Shown here: piece by piece, positions 50,691-64,000 of the stretch
Position numbering within the stretch: the stretch's first letter is position 1
Layout of the letters: the number at the start of each line of letters is the position of its first letter
Origin: Polychytrium aggregatum
Lineage: Eukaryota > Chytridiomycota > Chytridiomycetes > Polychytriales
Assembly: GCF_025602895.1 (NCBI RefSeq)
Contig: NW_026516272.1
Location: forward strand, 124,001-188,000
Length of the DNA: 64,000 bases
Direction: 5' to 3'
Notes under the pieces: generated by a model
Told to the model about the DNA's origin: nothing
The model's input: only the letters and a program-made list of their open reading frames with translations
The model's database searches: none
Translations under genes and position numbers: made by a program

Positions 50691-53600
50691 CTACTGCTTG
50701 GACTTCTTGTATACGACCTTGCCCTCGACCTGGACCCGGATGACTTCCTTGCCCTTTCGGATGAGAATCTGGTCGCTAAAGCTGCCTTCTGCCGTGGGCT
50801 CAAAGCACACAAAGACAATCGAGCTGCCGTTGGGCTCGATGGCGATGCGCTTGGACTGGACACGCAGCGGTGGAGCAACCACAATCTCCAGTGGAACGCG
50901 CACCGACGAGAGGTTGTTGATCTGGAGGCACTGGGTCGCGGTCTTGTTGGCCTGTAGCTGGCCAAAGTTGATTCGGAGGGACTGTCCATCTTCAAGCATC
51001 CGCTTGCCCTGCGGGTGGAGTACCTCGAAGGTAGGACCGCCTTTGGGCTTGCGTTCGGCGGAGGGCGCGCCTCCAGCAGTGGACGACCGAAGAGAGGTCG
51101 AGGAGCTTGTGCGTGGCGTCCGTGGGATCGAGGTCATCGATGCGTTTCGCGAGGACGGGCCCGAGGGACTGGTGGGGCTCTCGAAGGTGCCTGAGCTGGC
51201 ACTGGTTGGTGTTGGCGAGATCCGCAAGGCGGGCGTTGGTCGGGTACCGGTCATCTTCTTCTTGGCTTCTTGCGTAACAGCGGCTTCTAGGTCTATCGTG
51301 ATGGCCTTGGTGGCGCATTTGATCTGTAGCTTGGCTTTGTAGCTGCCAGCGTGAACCGGGTTGAACGAGATGGATAGCGCGCACGAGGAGTCGCTTGCGA
51401 CAGAGTGGGCGACGTCGGGGTCCATAGAAAGCGCAAAGATTGCCTGAGGCAGCGTGTGGCGCTTGGATGAGCCCGCGGGCTCAAAGTAGGTTGGCCCAAC
51501 CCAATGCAAGCTAAAGGTCGCATTCTTGTTCTCGACATTGCGGATTTCGAGGCTTTGCTCCGAAACCGGCCGGCCCGAGAAATGCGAGATGTGCGAGTGG
51601 GCGAAAGGCAGCTTGATTTTGGTGGGCGGCGAGGACACCGACTTGGTCGGCAGAACAACCACAGTCTCGGAACCTCCGCAGACGGTGTCTGAGCCAGGGG
51701 TCCGGACAGGGGTCACGACGGATGCTGGGGCTACTGGAGCGGGAGATGGAGCGAAAGCTGGAGCTAGGGGAGATTCGGGCGGCATCTGAGCTGCTGGAGC
51801 AGGGTCCTTCGGCACGGAGGCCAGCAAAGCTGAATCAAGATGAGTTGCGCGAATGCCTGGTGAATTCACGGCCCGGGGACTGGCTGAAACGGGATTGGGC
51901 AAAGGAATGTTTGGCGGCCGAGGGCTAGCGACGGGTGGGCTTGCTTGGAAGGGGACGACTGGGAGAGGGTTCGCCGGGGCCGAGCGGGCTTGAGAGGGGT
52001 TGACGAGAGCTGCCGGAAGGGGATACACCTTGACCGACTCGATCGTGAGAGCCTCTGCCGGCTCAGAGGGGGCTCGCTGATAGTGGGTTGTGCCCGTGGG
52101 AGAGAGCATCACGAGGGTCTTGGCGATGCGCGAGCCCTTGGGGGTAATCTATGTTCACGGACAGAGGTGCCGATGTAGATGGTTAGGTCTGTGTGAGTTC
52201 GTCGCGACCAGAGCTCAGGCCGAGCGTGGTCTCGCCCATAAAGGTCTCGGCCGTGAGGATCGCTGCCTTCAATCGCTGGCTCTATATCGCCTATCCACGC
52301 AGTCTTGGCAGCCGCGATACTCGCGATACCAACCATCACGTCAACGGCCTTGGGCGTGTCCGGGTCCGAGTCAAAAACGAGCTCGCCTGCCGGATTGCGT
52401 TTCGGGGTCCAGAAGTACGGCTGTGGGCGAAAAACAGCAGCAGGCATACAGGTTAGCTCAAGTGTCAACCTGCCACAAAGCGACCAAGCAGAATACTTGC
52501 AGAATACAGAAGACAGCGCCGCGGCCACTTGCGTGACGACATTGGTCGAGTCGTATACATACCCCTTGCTTACGATCTGTTCCTTCCAGGGTGCCAACAT
52601 CAGCGCTTCTCGAACGGAACAGAGAGCAAGGGCTCAGCATGTGGGCCGGCACCGAGGCGATACTATGAAGCGACGGAGGCATCATTGGCCCTGAGAGCAC
52701 ATCACTCTGCTTCTGCGGCGTCGACGGTGGCAGAACAGCCCTGGGTTTGGTCAGGAAACTGGGCTCGTCGTCAGGCCCATCCAAAAAGATCGAGTCGTCG
52801 AGAATGGCACGTTTAGCCGAGTCACTCGCTTGAATGTCATCCTTTGCGGGTGAGTCGTTGAGGTCGCCGAGCATGTCCACATCAAGCCCATCGACAGGCG
52901 GCGCATCGCCATCGACGGCATTGGCAGTCCTGAACAGGTGCAACGGGCCGGGGTCATCGAATGATACATCCTCAGAGGCCGATATGCGGGAAATGTCGTC
53001 AAAGACAGCCGATGAAAACACCCGATGAGAATCTGCTTCGTTGAGGGTGGCTTGATGGTGGCAAGAGTGGACATGTATGAATATGTGGATGCAGCTCATA
53101 GCGCCCGTCTTACTGCTCCAGCACAGTGCAGCTGCTCGACGCATCGACGGTCTTACCTTCTGATCGTTGTCGCTCCTTCATTGGCGCCGAGTGAATGACG
53201 AAGCTGGTGGCCTTGGCCAAGTCGAGAGGGGCACCCACTGATGAATTTGATTGGATGGAACGAGACGGATCAGATATGCCTGACTATGCGCAGTGAGTCT
53301 GAGCCGCAGTTGTAGGCATCGCAGCGTGCAAGGCCATGTATTCGCTTGCCGTTACCTAGGAAGGGGTCGTCGACCTCGTCTCCATCACCATCTTCATAAA
53401 TGCCATCTGCACGAGAGTCAGTAACCTGTGTTACGGAGGCGGAGATGGATATGCATGACCTACGCATCAGAGTGGCGCTACAGTACCTGCAGTGTACTCC
53501 TCGGCATCGTCGTCCGTGGAGCTCGAGGTCTGGGATGCACCGAGAATGCCAATTAACTTGTGTACGCTTTGCGGCATCGACCCGATCGAGATCGCCGGCG

Positions 53601-56221
53601 CATCGTCATCGCGGCTTGAAGTGGATCGTGACAGCCTGGCGGTCGAGGGCGCGCGCGAAGACGAGCTGGCTCTCATAAGATCCACCGAGGCGAGCGAAGG
53701 TACTTCACGACGATCAGACGACGAGCCAAGGGTAGGAACCCGCTCGGCTGTCCAGCAACATAGCAAATGGCGTTAGTAGATGCGGCAGAGTCTGCTACAG
53801 TGCCTTGCTGTGTCTTGGAAGCAACAGCCCAGATACTCACAGGAGAACGATGACGCGGTGGCTCCCGGTACACGGCTGTGGTCAAGATGGTGATGCGCCT
53901 CGCGACTCGGGTTGCGCTTTGGCTCATCGATGTGTTCTTGGAACGGCGATGCCCATGGGATTTCGTCTCGGATCTCGAAGGGCGAGGAGGACAGGCGCGT
54001 GCTCGAGTGATCAAACTCTGGGTCGGGAGCTGGCGCATCGACATGCCTTTCGGCCACCGAGCGACGACTGCTACGGCTGGAGTAGCAGCTGTTCCGGCTG
54101 GAACGGAAACTGACTCGGCTTGAGCGGCTGGTGCGATGGTCGACATCGGCAATGTGATGCATATACACATCGGCTTTGTCGTTGAGCGGGAGCATCCCGG
54201 ACTGTAGATAGCGTGGCGGACTGAGCTGCTGATTGACCGGAACATGGCGAGCCCCGAAATTGGCGGCATGTGGCGAGGCAGTGCCGTTGACAGTTGCGGA
54301 AGGCAGCCGATCGTCTAGGAAGAGCTCGTCGTCCGCAAGAAAAGGGGACTTTTCGCTGATGTGCGTAGGGCTGCCGTTGGGATGAAGTGGGTCCGACACC
54401 GGAATACGACTTTGGGATGCAGCGGTGCCAGCACGATCCATCTCGCGCGAGCTGGTGGATGAGCGGAGCGGGTCTTGGGCTTGGCGAGAGACAGGTCGAT
54501 GCAGCTGCTGAGCCCTGGAGTCGGAGGCAGTGGTGCTGCTTGCATGTCCAAGCGGGCCGGCTGTTGGCCACACAATCATGTCTTGGCTGCGACGAACCAG
54601 GTTGAGCATGCTTTCGACCTTCTCGATCAGTTCGCTGTGCGATTTGCACGGCGACGAGCTAACAGGCTCGCCAAGCCCCAGACCCAGAGGCGACCCAAAG
54701 CCGCCGTGTAGATACGGAGTGCTGCCGCTGCTGCTTTGCACTGGCGGAGGGCCGGCATATGAGAGTGGAGTATCGGCACGGGATGGGACGCTGTTGATGC
54801 TTGGTGACGGGTGAATGTCTTCTGGTCGGTAGATGCGCTTCCGAACAGGCGAGAAGACGCCCTGCGGGCCAAACCCATACATCTCGGTCGGCGGAAGCGG
54901 GCTTGTGCGCCGCGAATGGAGACTGGAGGGAACAGAGCGCCGTCCATTGAATCGATGGGATTCGTCGGAATCTTGGTCGTGGGTTCTCTCGAGCGAGAGA
55001 GAGTGAAGTTTTGGGAGAAGGTCGTCGTCGGCATCAGACAAGCTCCCGTTGCATGAGCCGTGCTGGGCACTGCCATGCTGTGAATACAGAGGATCGACAT
55101 GTTCTGGCGTACAAAGGGATCACGAATACAGAGTCAACCGATGATTTTGGAGATCCGTCGTCAGGAGACACACCAAGCCCAGCAAAGCAGAGCACAGAAA
55201 TCGTAACATAGATATAGAAAATACAGATGCACAGGGCAGTCTCCATTCGCAAGGCTGTCGGGGTGCGCAAGGCGCTCAGCGATACGGACTGCTCCTGCTC
55301 CCCTGGTGGTTGAGCCACGACAGCAGACACGGCTTCGTCTGTCCCTCACAGGCGACACAGCCCACCATTCCAGAGAGTCTCGCTTGAAGATTCAGCTTCT
55401 CCAATGTCACTCACCGGAGAGTGCGCCGAGAGTGCGCTCGCTTTCGGTTCGCTGGCGGCCGGGCTGCGGGAAACGTGGGAAGGCTGTGTGGCTCGAGTTG
55501 ACGATGAACGTCGGCTCGGGCGTCGGTTCAGGCTCGAGATCAAGGTGCGAGTCGGACTCGGGTGTGAGCTCCTGTTCGGGGCCGCACACGATTTCACTGA
55601 TGTCGAGAGGTGGATAAGGATAGCGGGTGGGTTTGTACATAGGCGGCGACGACGAAAGCTTGGCTTCAAAGTCAAAATCATAGGGGTCCTTCATGGCTTG
55701 CAGCGACTGCTTCAGAAAGTCGAGATAAGACTGTTCGTTCTGGAGATCGACGACAGACAAGTGCGGGGCATCTGAGCTGCTTCTCCAGGCGCTGCGGTCT
55801 ACTATGGCAAACGGGGAGAGAGTGCTGGCGAGGCTGCGAGCGGGCATGTGTTTCGAGGGCGTATGGATCTCGGCAAAGCGCAAGGCCGGACTGCGACCCC
55901 ACCGGGTGGGTTGGTCGTCCAGCTCATGGTTGCGTGCCTCGAGCCACTCGCCGAATGGGATATCGTCGTCGGTTTCGTCGGGGCACTCTTTGCCTGGGGT
56001 GACGGAGTGGTGGGAGCGAGAGCATGAGCGTGAGCGCGGTGGCGAGTCGGCACAAGCCGAGCAAAGCAAGGCATTGCATGGCACGGCGGCGGCTGGCGAT
56101 GGAGCACTGCCGTACCGAAGAAGGACGCAAACGGAGACGGCAGGGACTGGAGATGGTCGAGCGACGGACGGGGCCTTCGGGCCGTCTCGGATCGTGGGGT
56201 GCTGCAGCGCTGGGGAGTCAT
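50691..56221 (-). CDS. large ASH/MSP-type beta-sandwich protein, candidate SPD-2/Cep192-like centrosomal protein
   Basis: Nine exons (56116-56221, 55415-55993, 53841-55103, 53487-53747, 53356-53406, 53157-53237, 52563-53032, 52334-52420, 50691-52148) close in phase to about 1,451 residues. The first 900 residues are acidic, Ser-rich and disordered, with short blocks such as DETDDDIPFGEWLEARNHEL and HSELIEKVESMLNLVRRS. The last exon carries two Ig-like domains of the ASPM-SPD2-Hydin class: SLEIRNVENKNATFSLHWVG, then ALSISFNPVHAGSYKAKLQI; and NKTATQCLQINNLSSVRVPL, then SIVFVCFEPTAEGSFSDQIL. ASH domains mark centrosome and cilium proteins. A disordered N-terminus plus C-terminal ASH repeats resembles SPD-2/Cep192, the pericentriolar scaffold. 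This fits an organism with centrioles, but the assignment is inference. The donor of the eighth exon (near 52333) is uncertain. The ATG at 56221 is supported by splice phase only. Confidence 0.72.
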
Positions 56222-56627
56222 GGACAGGCGGCAGGAGAGGAATGTGGTCGAGACGAGGAGGAGGGGCGGGAGGGCAGAAGGGCTGGGGGAGAAGGGTTGT
56301 CGAGGGCAAAGGCGGCCGAGGCGGCGGCGAGAACGGGGACGGGCGGCGAGACGAGGCCGCTGTCGCTGTGGCGCCGACAAGCTGCGCGAGGGCAGCGAGA
56401 GCCGGCGAGAAGCCGCGGCAGGAGGCGAGAGGACCCGGGCTGGCTGTCCGCCTGTGTTCCCGCGCGTCGCACAGACAGAAAACGGGACCCGTGCCGAGTC
56501 GCTGGGTCGGGGCGCGCCAGGGGACATGCCATTGCCGCGCGGGGCTCTGTATTGCGGCTGTGCGGCATGCCGGTGCGGAGGAGGAGGGCAACTTGGATGC
56601 GTTTGCTGGAGAGTCCTCGATCCCGCT
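56222..56627. other. spacer between MFS stop and ASH-protein start
   Basis: About 400 bp, very GC/purine-rich, presumably the promoter of the ASH-domain gene plus the MFS 3' UTR. The long open frames crossing it on both strands are Arg/Ala/Pro-rich and non-coding in appearance. Confidence 0.45.
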
Positions 56628-59186
56628 TCAGCGGCGCACGATGAAAAAGGTGGCAATGATCGCTGCCAACGTCAGCCCGATAAAATAGACATACACACTC
56701 GCCGGATGCACATCGACAAACTGGTGGAATATTCGGATCGAGATCTGAGCCGACAAGTCGCATTCCAGCGCGGGGCCGTTGGGGCGTCAGATCGACGGCA
56801 AGCGAATGCAAGTTAGTTCATTGAGGAGACGGAGACAACTGCAGGGTGGAGATGACGGCTTCCGTGATGTGCTGCCCGGGTTGACAACGTCCCCCGACCC
56901 TTCGCCGGCTGGCAGACCCTCGTTCGCGCTGACAGACCTGTGCACTGAGTGTGTCGCAGACGCTGGTGAGTGTCGCAATCACCGAGTTGACGACGCCGAC
57001 GCGATCCGACGGAATGTACTCGTTGATGAGTGCCTTTGTGATCGAAAGCACCCCGATTCCGAGGCACGTCAGCGGCAGCACTGAAGCCAAACAGATTGTC
57101 CCAAGAGCAAAGTCAATACACTGGTTGCACTGTGCAGGATCGGGGTACAACAGTAATATCCAAACACCCAGGATGTCGTCCAGAGAGGGCCAGCAACTCC
57201 ACACTTGCTGGGCGGCCGACTGATAACTGGGCTCCCAAACAGCCACTCACCTGCATAGAGAACCCACGATTTGGTAGCAAACAGCGTGCACACCAAAGCC
57301 ACAAGAGTGGCTGTGCAGAGGAGTCGGATTTGATATACGCTTGCGCTGATGCCGATATCGGAGCCTCGTGCGCTGCCGGCATGTGTCTCCAGTCCGTCGT
57401 CAAAGCTTTCGGCCGTCTCCACAAGATGAGAGCGCTCGCCCTCAGGCTCGGTTCGAGAGGGGCGAGTCGACTCAGATGCGATTTTGGAACGCAGGAAGCG
57501 ATCGAGAGACGGGACAACCTGTGGCGAATCGGCGTAAGCACGGATACTAGCTGCTCGGAAAAACGCATCTTCTTGGAGCTCTGGATTGGCGACCGACCAC
57601 ATACCGAGACCAGCAAGAGGGCCGAAAGAGAAAGCTCCGAGGCGAGGTAGAGTGAATCGGCCCATGTGTCTGGAAGCAGCGCACGGAGTGAGCACATCGC
57701 TGCTCAAGTCTGCGGAGTAGTAGCCCCGCCAGGCATAATGAGGCATCCCCGAATCATTGAACTCACCCCAGGCAAACATCTTGAAGGCATAAATCACAAA
57801 AACTACGCGATGGCCGCTGGATGAATCGATGGCACGCATCAGTCGACATGGACACGCCAGCTACATTCGACGCGACAGCAAAATCACTCGGCTTCAGACC
57901 AGGACCTACCCGAACATCATTGCCATCAAGAGCTTGTTGGCAATCACTGCCGCAGGAATCCCACCAAAGAACTCGGTGCCATGCTTCAGCCACTCCCATG
58001 GATTGCGATCTTCGCGTGGTAATGCCAGTGATGACCGCGACTCGGATGAGGGCCGGCCGTCCGAAGACAACGGCGCTGTGGACCCACGGCCTGTCGACGG
58101 CGGGTGGGTCTCCGGGACGACGAGCACCATGGCCAGCAACGCCGCCAATGCCCAGATCGTCGCCACAAAGAAGCACAGCTGAAAGCCTCCCCACTGTCGG
58201 CGATGGAGCCGTCACGAGTCGCCATGCATCGCAACGAAGCCGTCAGCAAAGGCGACATGTACAAGATCGATAGCCAATGTCCGGTATCCGATATCTGGTA
58301 TCGGGCACCGTTCGACGGTCGCGGGGTGTGTTGCAGGCGTGGGCTCACCTTGACAAGCGCTCCACCTGCGAAGCTACCAATGACCATGCCGATAAGAATA
58401 CCGCCGTCGAACCAGCTCATGACGGCGATGCGGCTCCCTGTGTTGGTGCCTTCAGAAAGCTGTCCCTTGCGAGCAGTCAAATCGACCAGGGTCGAGACCG
58501 ATGTGGAGATCATCGTGGGCAGTCCACCCGTGATGCCGACGCAAAACTTTGCCGCATACAGCAAGTCGATGCCACCGAGTTTTGATGCAGTGAAGACCAG
58601 TAGAGCCTCGGCACAGAGTCCCGAGATCGCCAGGTAGAACATGGGCTTCCGACCAAACTTGTCCGAGAGATGACCCGAAAGCAGCGTAACGAAGAATCCT
58701 GGATAAAAGCACTCAAGCGAGTGAGTGGGCGCAGGAAAATCACAGGTATATCACAGGAATATCACAGGAAAACCCCAGGAAAGTCGCACGATCCTCGAGG
58801 CCTCCTTCATATCGCAGACGAGCCGCACCGAAAGGATGAGGATAGGAGCCATACCGGGGACGGCAGAAAGTAGCTGCAAGGCGGCCAGGACCGTGGCGGC
58901 CTGCTTCTGAACAGCCGAGACGGAGCAATCCCGTGTCCCATCCACAAGGGTGCCGGCCGAATGCGATGGGTCGGCATAGTAGTCGCTGCACACTTGCTGG
59001 ATTGTGAACTGTTGAAGGGGTGGCCCTGCAAGTGAGTCAAGCAGGATGGGTCAGTCTCGAGCGAAACAGATGAATCTAGCGCATTCTTCGCTGCGACCGG
59101 AAGCAACCTAGCAGCAAGACCGAGAGCGCCGCCATGGGCGCTACCAAGACGATCCGCAAAGCGTCCGAAGTGATATCAGGGTGCAT
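56628..59186 (-). CDS. major facilitator superfamily transporter, SLC46/PCFT-like
   Basis: Nine exons (59108-59186, 58855-59025, 58349-58698, 57910-58193, 57767-57816, 57605-57669, 57251-57518, 56938-57080, 56628-56744) close in phase to 508 residues. The MFS signature between helices 2 and 3 is LLSGHLSDKFGRKPMFYLAI, followed by LPTMISTSVSTLVDLTARKG and FDGGILIGMVIGSFAGGALV. Later membrane segments include ATIWALAALLAMVLVVPETH, IRLLCTATLVALVCTLFA, LPLTCLGIGVLSITKALINE and YFIGLTLAAIIATFFIVRR at the C-terminus. A luminal/extracellular loop after helix 1 contains two Cys (QVCSDYYA, RDCSVSAVQ), as in SLC46 proton-coupled folate/haem-type carriers. A long acidic cytosolic loop lies in exon 7. The substrate cannot be told from sequence. 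The start at 59186 (MHPDITSDALRIVLVAP) leads directly into helix 1. Confidence 0.85.
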
Positions 59187-59390
59187 AGTGAAGGGGGATC
59201 GCTGGCAGATGGGGGGAGTGAAAGGGCAGGAGAGGGGAAGCGGACGACCCTCGGGGGCATTCTGCCAGAGCGGACGCCACGCCGCGACGCCAAAAATCCG
59301 ATGGCGACGTAACCAGCGCGGCGGAACAATTGCAGCCGGAGGCTTGGCAACGACACCGACGACAGGCGGGAGATCTGTGGACGGCCAAAC

Positions 59391-59449
59391 TCGATGGACA
59401 GGGTCGATGGACAGAGTCGATGAACAGGGTCGATGGACAGAGTCGATGG
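59391..59449. repeat. 12-bp-type minisatellite (gtcgatggacag)
   Basis: Five degenerate units alternating gggtcgatggaca and gagtcgatgaaca. It yields IDSVHRPCPST-like repeated peptides on the minus strand. Confidence 0.8.
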
Positions 59450-59822
59450 TCCCAGCGAGTCCACCCTGGCATTGCCGAGACAAGCCGCACCGACGACGAC
59501 AATATGCCGCTGCCCACTGCCATTGGCCGTGTGCCTCTGCCCCGAACCACTTGCGAACCGTCCCATCGATTCGCCCGAACTGCGAGTCATATGCAAGCGC
59601 GATATGCGAGTGTCATCTGCAAGCGTCATCTGCGAGTGTCATCCTCCGCGACGGCGATTTACTCGACTGCGGTCCCCTCGACTCCGGTCCCCTCCACCGG
59701 TCATCCGACGCAGCCGGACGGCACACCGAGGCAAGCCCCCGGCCCAGAACACACCCGAACAGACCCGAACAGGACCAGCCCGGCCAGAACGGGTCTGCCC
59801 AGACGGCATCCACCTGGGTTTC

Positions 59823-59870
59823 CTCGCTGCGGCTGCCTCGCTGCGGCTGCCTCGCTGCGGCTGCCTCGCC
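59823..59870. repeat. 14-bp tandem repeat, three exact copies plus a partial
   Basis: cctcgctgcggctg repeated three times followed by cctcgcc. Confidence 0.85.
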
Positions 59871-60161
59871 AAGGGTGGCGACGATCCACGTGTAGCCAAT
59901 TCCAGCCAATGGCAGCCGGCGAGCGGTTTGTGCCGGAAGTGGTCCCGAACTGCTTCCAAAGTGGTCTGTCACAGGTCCGTCCGCAGGCTTGTTCCCCCTT
60001 GTCTGGTGCGCCACGCGCCGCCGCCACTGGCCCTCGTGGCATGACCAACCACAGCGCCGCCGACCAGCAGTCGCCATGTCTGCAAAAAAAAAATATGGAG
60101 GGGGGTGGATGCATCGCGAGCGGCTCTGACCCGGCCTGGCACGGCCGGCTGGAGACAGGGA

Positions 60162-60169
60162 TATAAATA
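60162..60169 (+). promoter_or_regulatory. TATA-like box upstream of the universal stress protein gene
   Basis: The sequence tataaata stands alone in a GC-rich region 166 bp before the ATG at 60335. The following 150 bp is C-rich, as in a fungal 5' UTR or initiator region. Function is inferred. Confidence 0.5.
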
Positions 60170-60334
60170 CACTCCCTCCCTGGCTCGTCTCTCGGCCTCC
60201 ATCGACACCGCCTCGACACCACCTCGACTCGAAAGCATCACCGCCCACAGTGTGCAATCCAGTCTGCAATCTGCAATCTGCAATCTATCACCACCCACAC
60301 CAGCCCAACACCAGCACCACAGCCTGTCCTCAGA

Positions 60335-61344
60335 ATGGCCGCCAGCAACCTCGTTCTCATCCCCATCGACTCGATCTCTGAGCTCTCGCGAACCGTCATC
60401 CTCCACGCACTCAAGCACAGCGTGGTGGCCACCGACAATGTCGAGATTCTCCATATCATCAAGCCGTCGCTGTGTAAGTTGCGGGTCCCGGCGGTGCATG
60501 GAGTGTTGGTGCTGTGTGTGGCTTGTTGTTCTGTCGATCAGCGAGTCAGTCGGCCAGCCAGTCAGTCAGTCATCTAGTCAGTCATCTAGTCAGTCATCTA
60601 GTCAGTCATCTAGTCAGTCGGCCAGTCAGTCGGCCACCCGGCCAGTCCTTCAGTCGCACTCACATCCTTCGCATGTCCCGACGCTGCCCCGTTCCTCTGT
60701 GCTTCCGCCCGTTTCTGCTTGCCTCCAGTCTCTGCCATGCAATCTGCATACGAGCACCGCGAGATCGTCGAGGTCACCCAGCGCCTCACCAAGTTTGTCC
60801 AGGAGATTGTCCAAGCAAGCGGCGTCGCAAACAAGGTCTCGCTCAACGTGATCCATGGAGAGGCCAAGGGCCACATCATGATGGAGATCAGCGACCGCGC
60901 TCCGCGACTGGTTGTCATGGGTGCCCACCCACATGGCCCCCTCGCTGGCACTGGTGAGTTGGTGTGTGGTGTCTGTCTGTCTTTGCGGTGTACCATGCTG
61001 CTGCGGTGCAGTGTGGCCTGTTGATGCGGTGCAGTGTGGTTTCTCTCGATCGGCGACTCCAGGATCGCATCAGAGCAATGCCGAGACTGGCCAATGTCGG
61101 CCACCCACTCCCACATCCACCCACAACCACTCCCACAACCACCCACTCACTGTGTCTGCTTCAATTGCCCGCACATCCCAACCGCCACCCCAACCACCCG
61201 TCTCGTCTCCCACAATCTGCAGGCAGCATCACCGGATATGTCTCACAGCGATCCCCGTGTCCCGTGCTGGTTCTGCCTCACTCCATCGCCAAGACTGCCG
61301 TCCCGATGGAAGGCAGCAGCAGCAGCATCCCGATTGCTGCCTGA
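60335..61344 (+). CDS. universal stress protein (UspA-fold), single domain
   Basis: Three exons (60335-60473, 60729-60953, 61223-61344) join in phase to 161 residues. The N-terminal strand is NLVLIPIDSISELSRTVILH, followed by ALKHSV and VEILHIIKPSLF. The middle has NKVSLNVIHGEAKGHIMMEI. The nucleotide-binding signature is VVMGAHPHGPLAGTG spliced to GSITGYVSQRSPCPVLVLPH, close to the Gly-2X-Gly-9X-Gly-Ser/Thr pattern of ATP-binding Usp proteins, although the first Gly spacing is altered. Usp proteins help survival under starvation or stress in bacteria, plants and fungi; the biochemical role here is unknown. The first intron is filled by a minisatellite. A TATA-like box lies upstream. Confidence 0.9.
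60543..60654. repeat. gtcagtcatcta minisatellite in the first intron of the Usp gene
   Basis: About 110 bp of gtcagtcatcta and gtcagtcggcca 12-bp units, entirely inside the intron 60474-60728. The middle four copies are nearly exact. Confidence 0.9.
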
Positions 61345-62003
61345 GCGAGCACCGTCCCCGCACCGTCTCCACCACCGTCTCCAGCACCGTCTGCAACTGC
61401 GTGACCCAGTCTCTCTTGTCTCGCTGCTGCACTCTGTCCCGTCTGGCCTCGTTGCTGCGCCTCGTTCTCTCCCAGCCGCAACCCGTCGCCCACCTGCTCC
61501 CTCCGCTTCCTGCGTGCGCCTCTATATCCCCGCTATGTTCCCGCTATGTTCCCGCTATATCCCCGCTATGCTCCATCATGTTCTCGATGTTTCATGCGGG
61601 TTTGTTCTCCTTATTTATTGGCCGGCGTTGGTCCTGGATCTGTCGCCTCTGGCGGCGATGCGATCCCGACCTCGCTGTTCCCGGCCTCCTGTGCGATACC
61701 ATTGTCATTGATTGCCATGGGCTGTCTCGGCCGTCCTTGACTCTCTGCCATTGGCTCGATCTGCTTGAATACACACATTCGCAACCAACCTCGTCTTCCG
61801 GCGATATCGGATGGTGGTCCGAGTCGATGTGGCTCGGAATTCAAAGTCGCTGGCTGTTCCACCCACTTCATTCCGACACAGCGCGTTTCGTTTTTTGCTT
61901 GGGCGCTTCGCGATCGACTCGCGTCCAGCTTCGGATCCGCCAAGCTGCCTCCCTCTGACATCGTCTCTGCTGGTACCTCGCGGCTACGCACAGCAGCCCA
62001 GCC
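61345..62003. other. gap between Usp gene and TGS1
   Basis: 659 bp with the Usp 3' end and the TGS1 promoter. A short run of near-identical gttcccgctat units occurs at about 61533-61573. No gene was recognised. Confidence 0.45.

Positions 62004-64000
<1,997 letters not shown>

Larger units (their letters stand above)
59187..60334. promoter_or_regulatory. 1.1-kb shared upstream region of MFS (-) and universal stress protein (+)
   Basis: No supported gene. It contains a degenerate array of gtcgatggacag units (59391-59449), an exact 14-bp array cctcgctgcggctg in three copies (59823-59864) and a triplicated caatctg motif at 60258-60283. A TATA-like box for the downstream gene is listed separately. 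Confidence 0.5.

Noticed and set aside
56024-56816. long Arg/Gly-rich plus-strand frames
   Set aside because: They are antisense to the rebuilt ASH-protein first exon and promoter, and their composition is purely GC-driven.
60543-60654. possible CRISPR or attachment-site array
   Set aside because: Tandem 12-bp units without spacers, inside a spliceosomal intron.

Overview
The window is nuclear DNA of a filamentous or zoosporic fungus. It is GC-rich, with dense GT-AG introns of mostly 60-300 bp, short intergenic gaps and many G/C-rich minisatellites. Fungal markers include a Zn(2)-Cys(6) activator and fungal-type ATP synthase subunit J. The 283-residue CFAP300 homologue at 32725-33952 is a ciliary/flagellar assembly factor, absent as far as I know from non-flagellated yeasts and moulds. 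Together with a large ASH-domain protein resembling SPD-2/Cep192, it points to a flagellated early-diverging lineage (chytrid-like). I did not identify a species.

Layout, left to right: 5'-truncated HEAT/ARM-type protein (+, 1-5567); mitochondrial ribosomal protein uL11 (-); V-ATPase subunit e (+); KEOPS kinase BUD32 (-); a 2.7-kb minisatellite-rich gap; a 553-aa cyclin (+); an unrecognised small protein (-) and a WW-domain protein (-); CDC25 phosphatase (+); a 3-kb gap with direct repeats; a Zn(2)-Cys(6) regulator (+); an intronless PPR-like mitochondrial protein (+); CFAP300 (+); CDC37 (+); ATP synthase subunit J (-); WDR5/Swd3 (+); ORC5 (-); two tandem PEX11 genes (-,-); an F-box/LRR protein (+); a BORCS6-like protein (+); a 1,451-aa ASH-domain protein (-); an SLC46-like MFS transporter (-); a universal stress protein (+); and the 5' part of the cap hypermethylase TGS1 (+, runs off the end).

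Most multi-exon models were rebuilt by hand, and the splice phases close from start to stop. These are BUD32, VMA9, cyclin, WW protein, CDC25, Zn2Cys6, CFAP300, CDC37, ATP18, WDR5, ORC5, both PEX11 genes, BORCS6-like, ASH protein, MFS and USP. The HEAT protein, the 16.2-17.1 kb gene and one junction of the ASH protein (near 52.3 kb) remain uncertain.

The genes do not form one pathway. Loose themes are cell cycle and replication (cyclin, CDC25, ORC5, CDC37, WDR5), flagellum/centriole (CFAP300, possible SPD-2) and organelles (uL11m, subunit J, PPR, PEX11 pair, V-ATPase, BORC). I found no rRNA, tRNA, CRISPR array or transposon coding sequence. I saw no convincing new multigene system. The most interesting items are the fungal ASH/SPD-2 candidate, the PEX11 tandem duplication, the BORC-like subunit and the unassigned HEAT protein.
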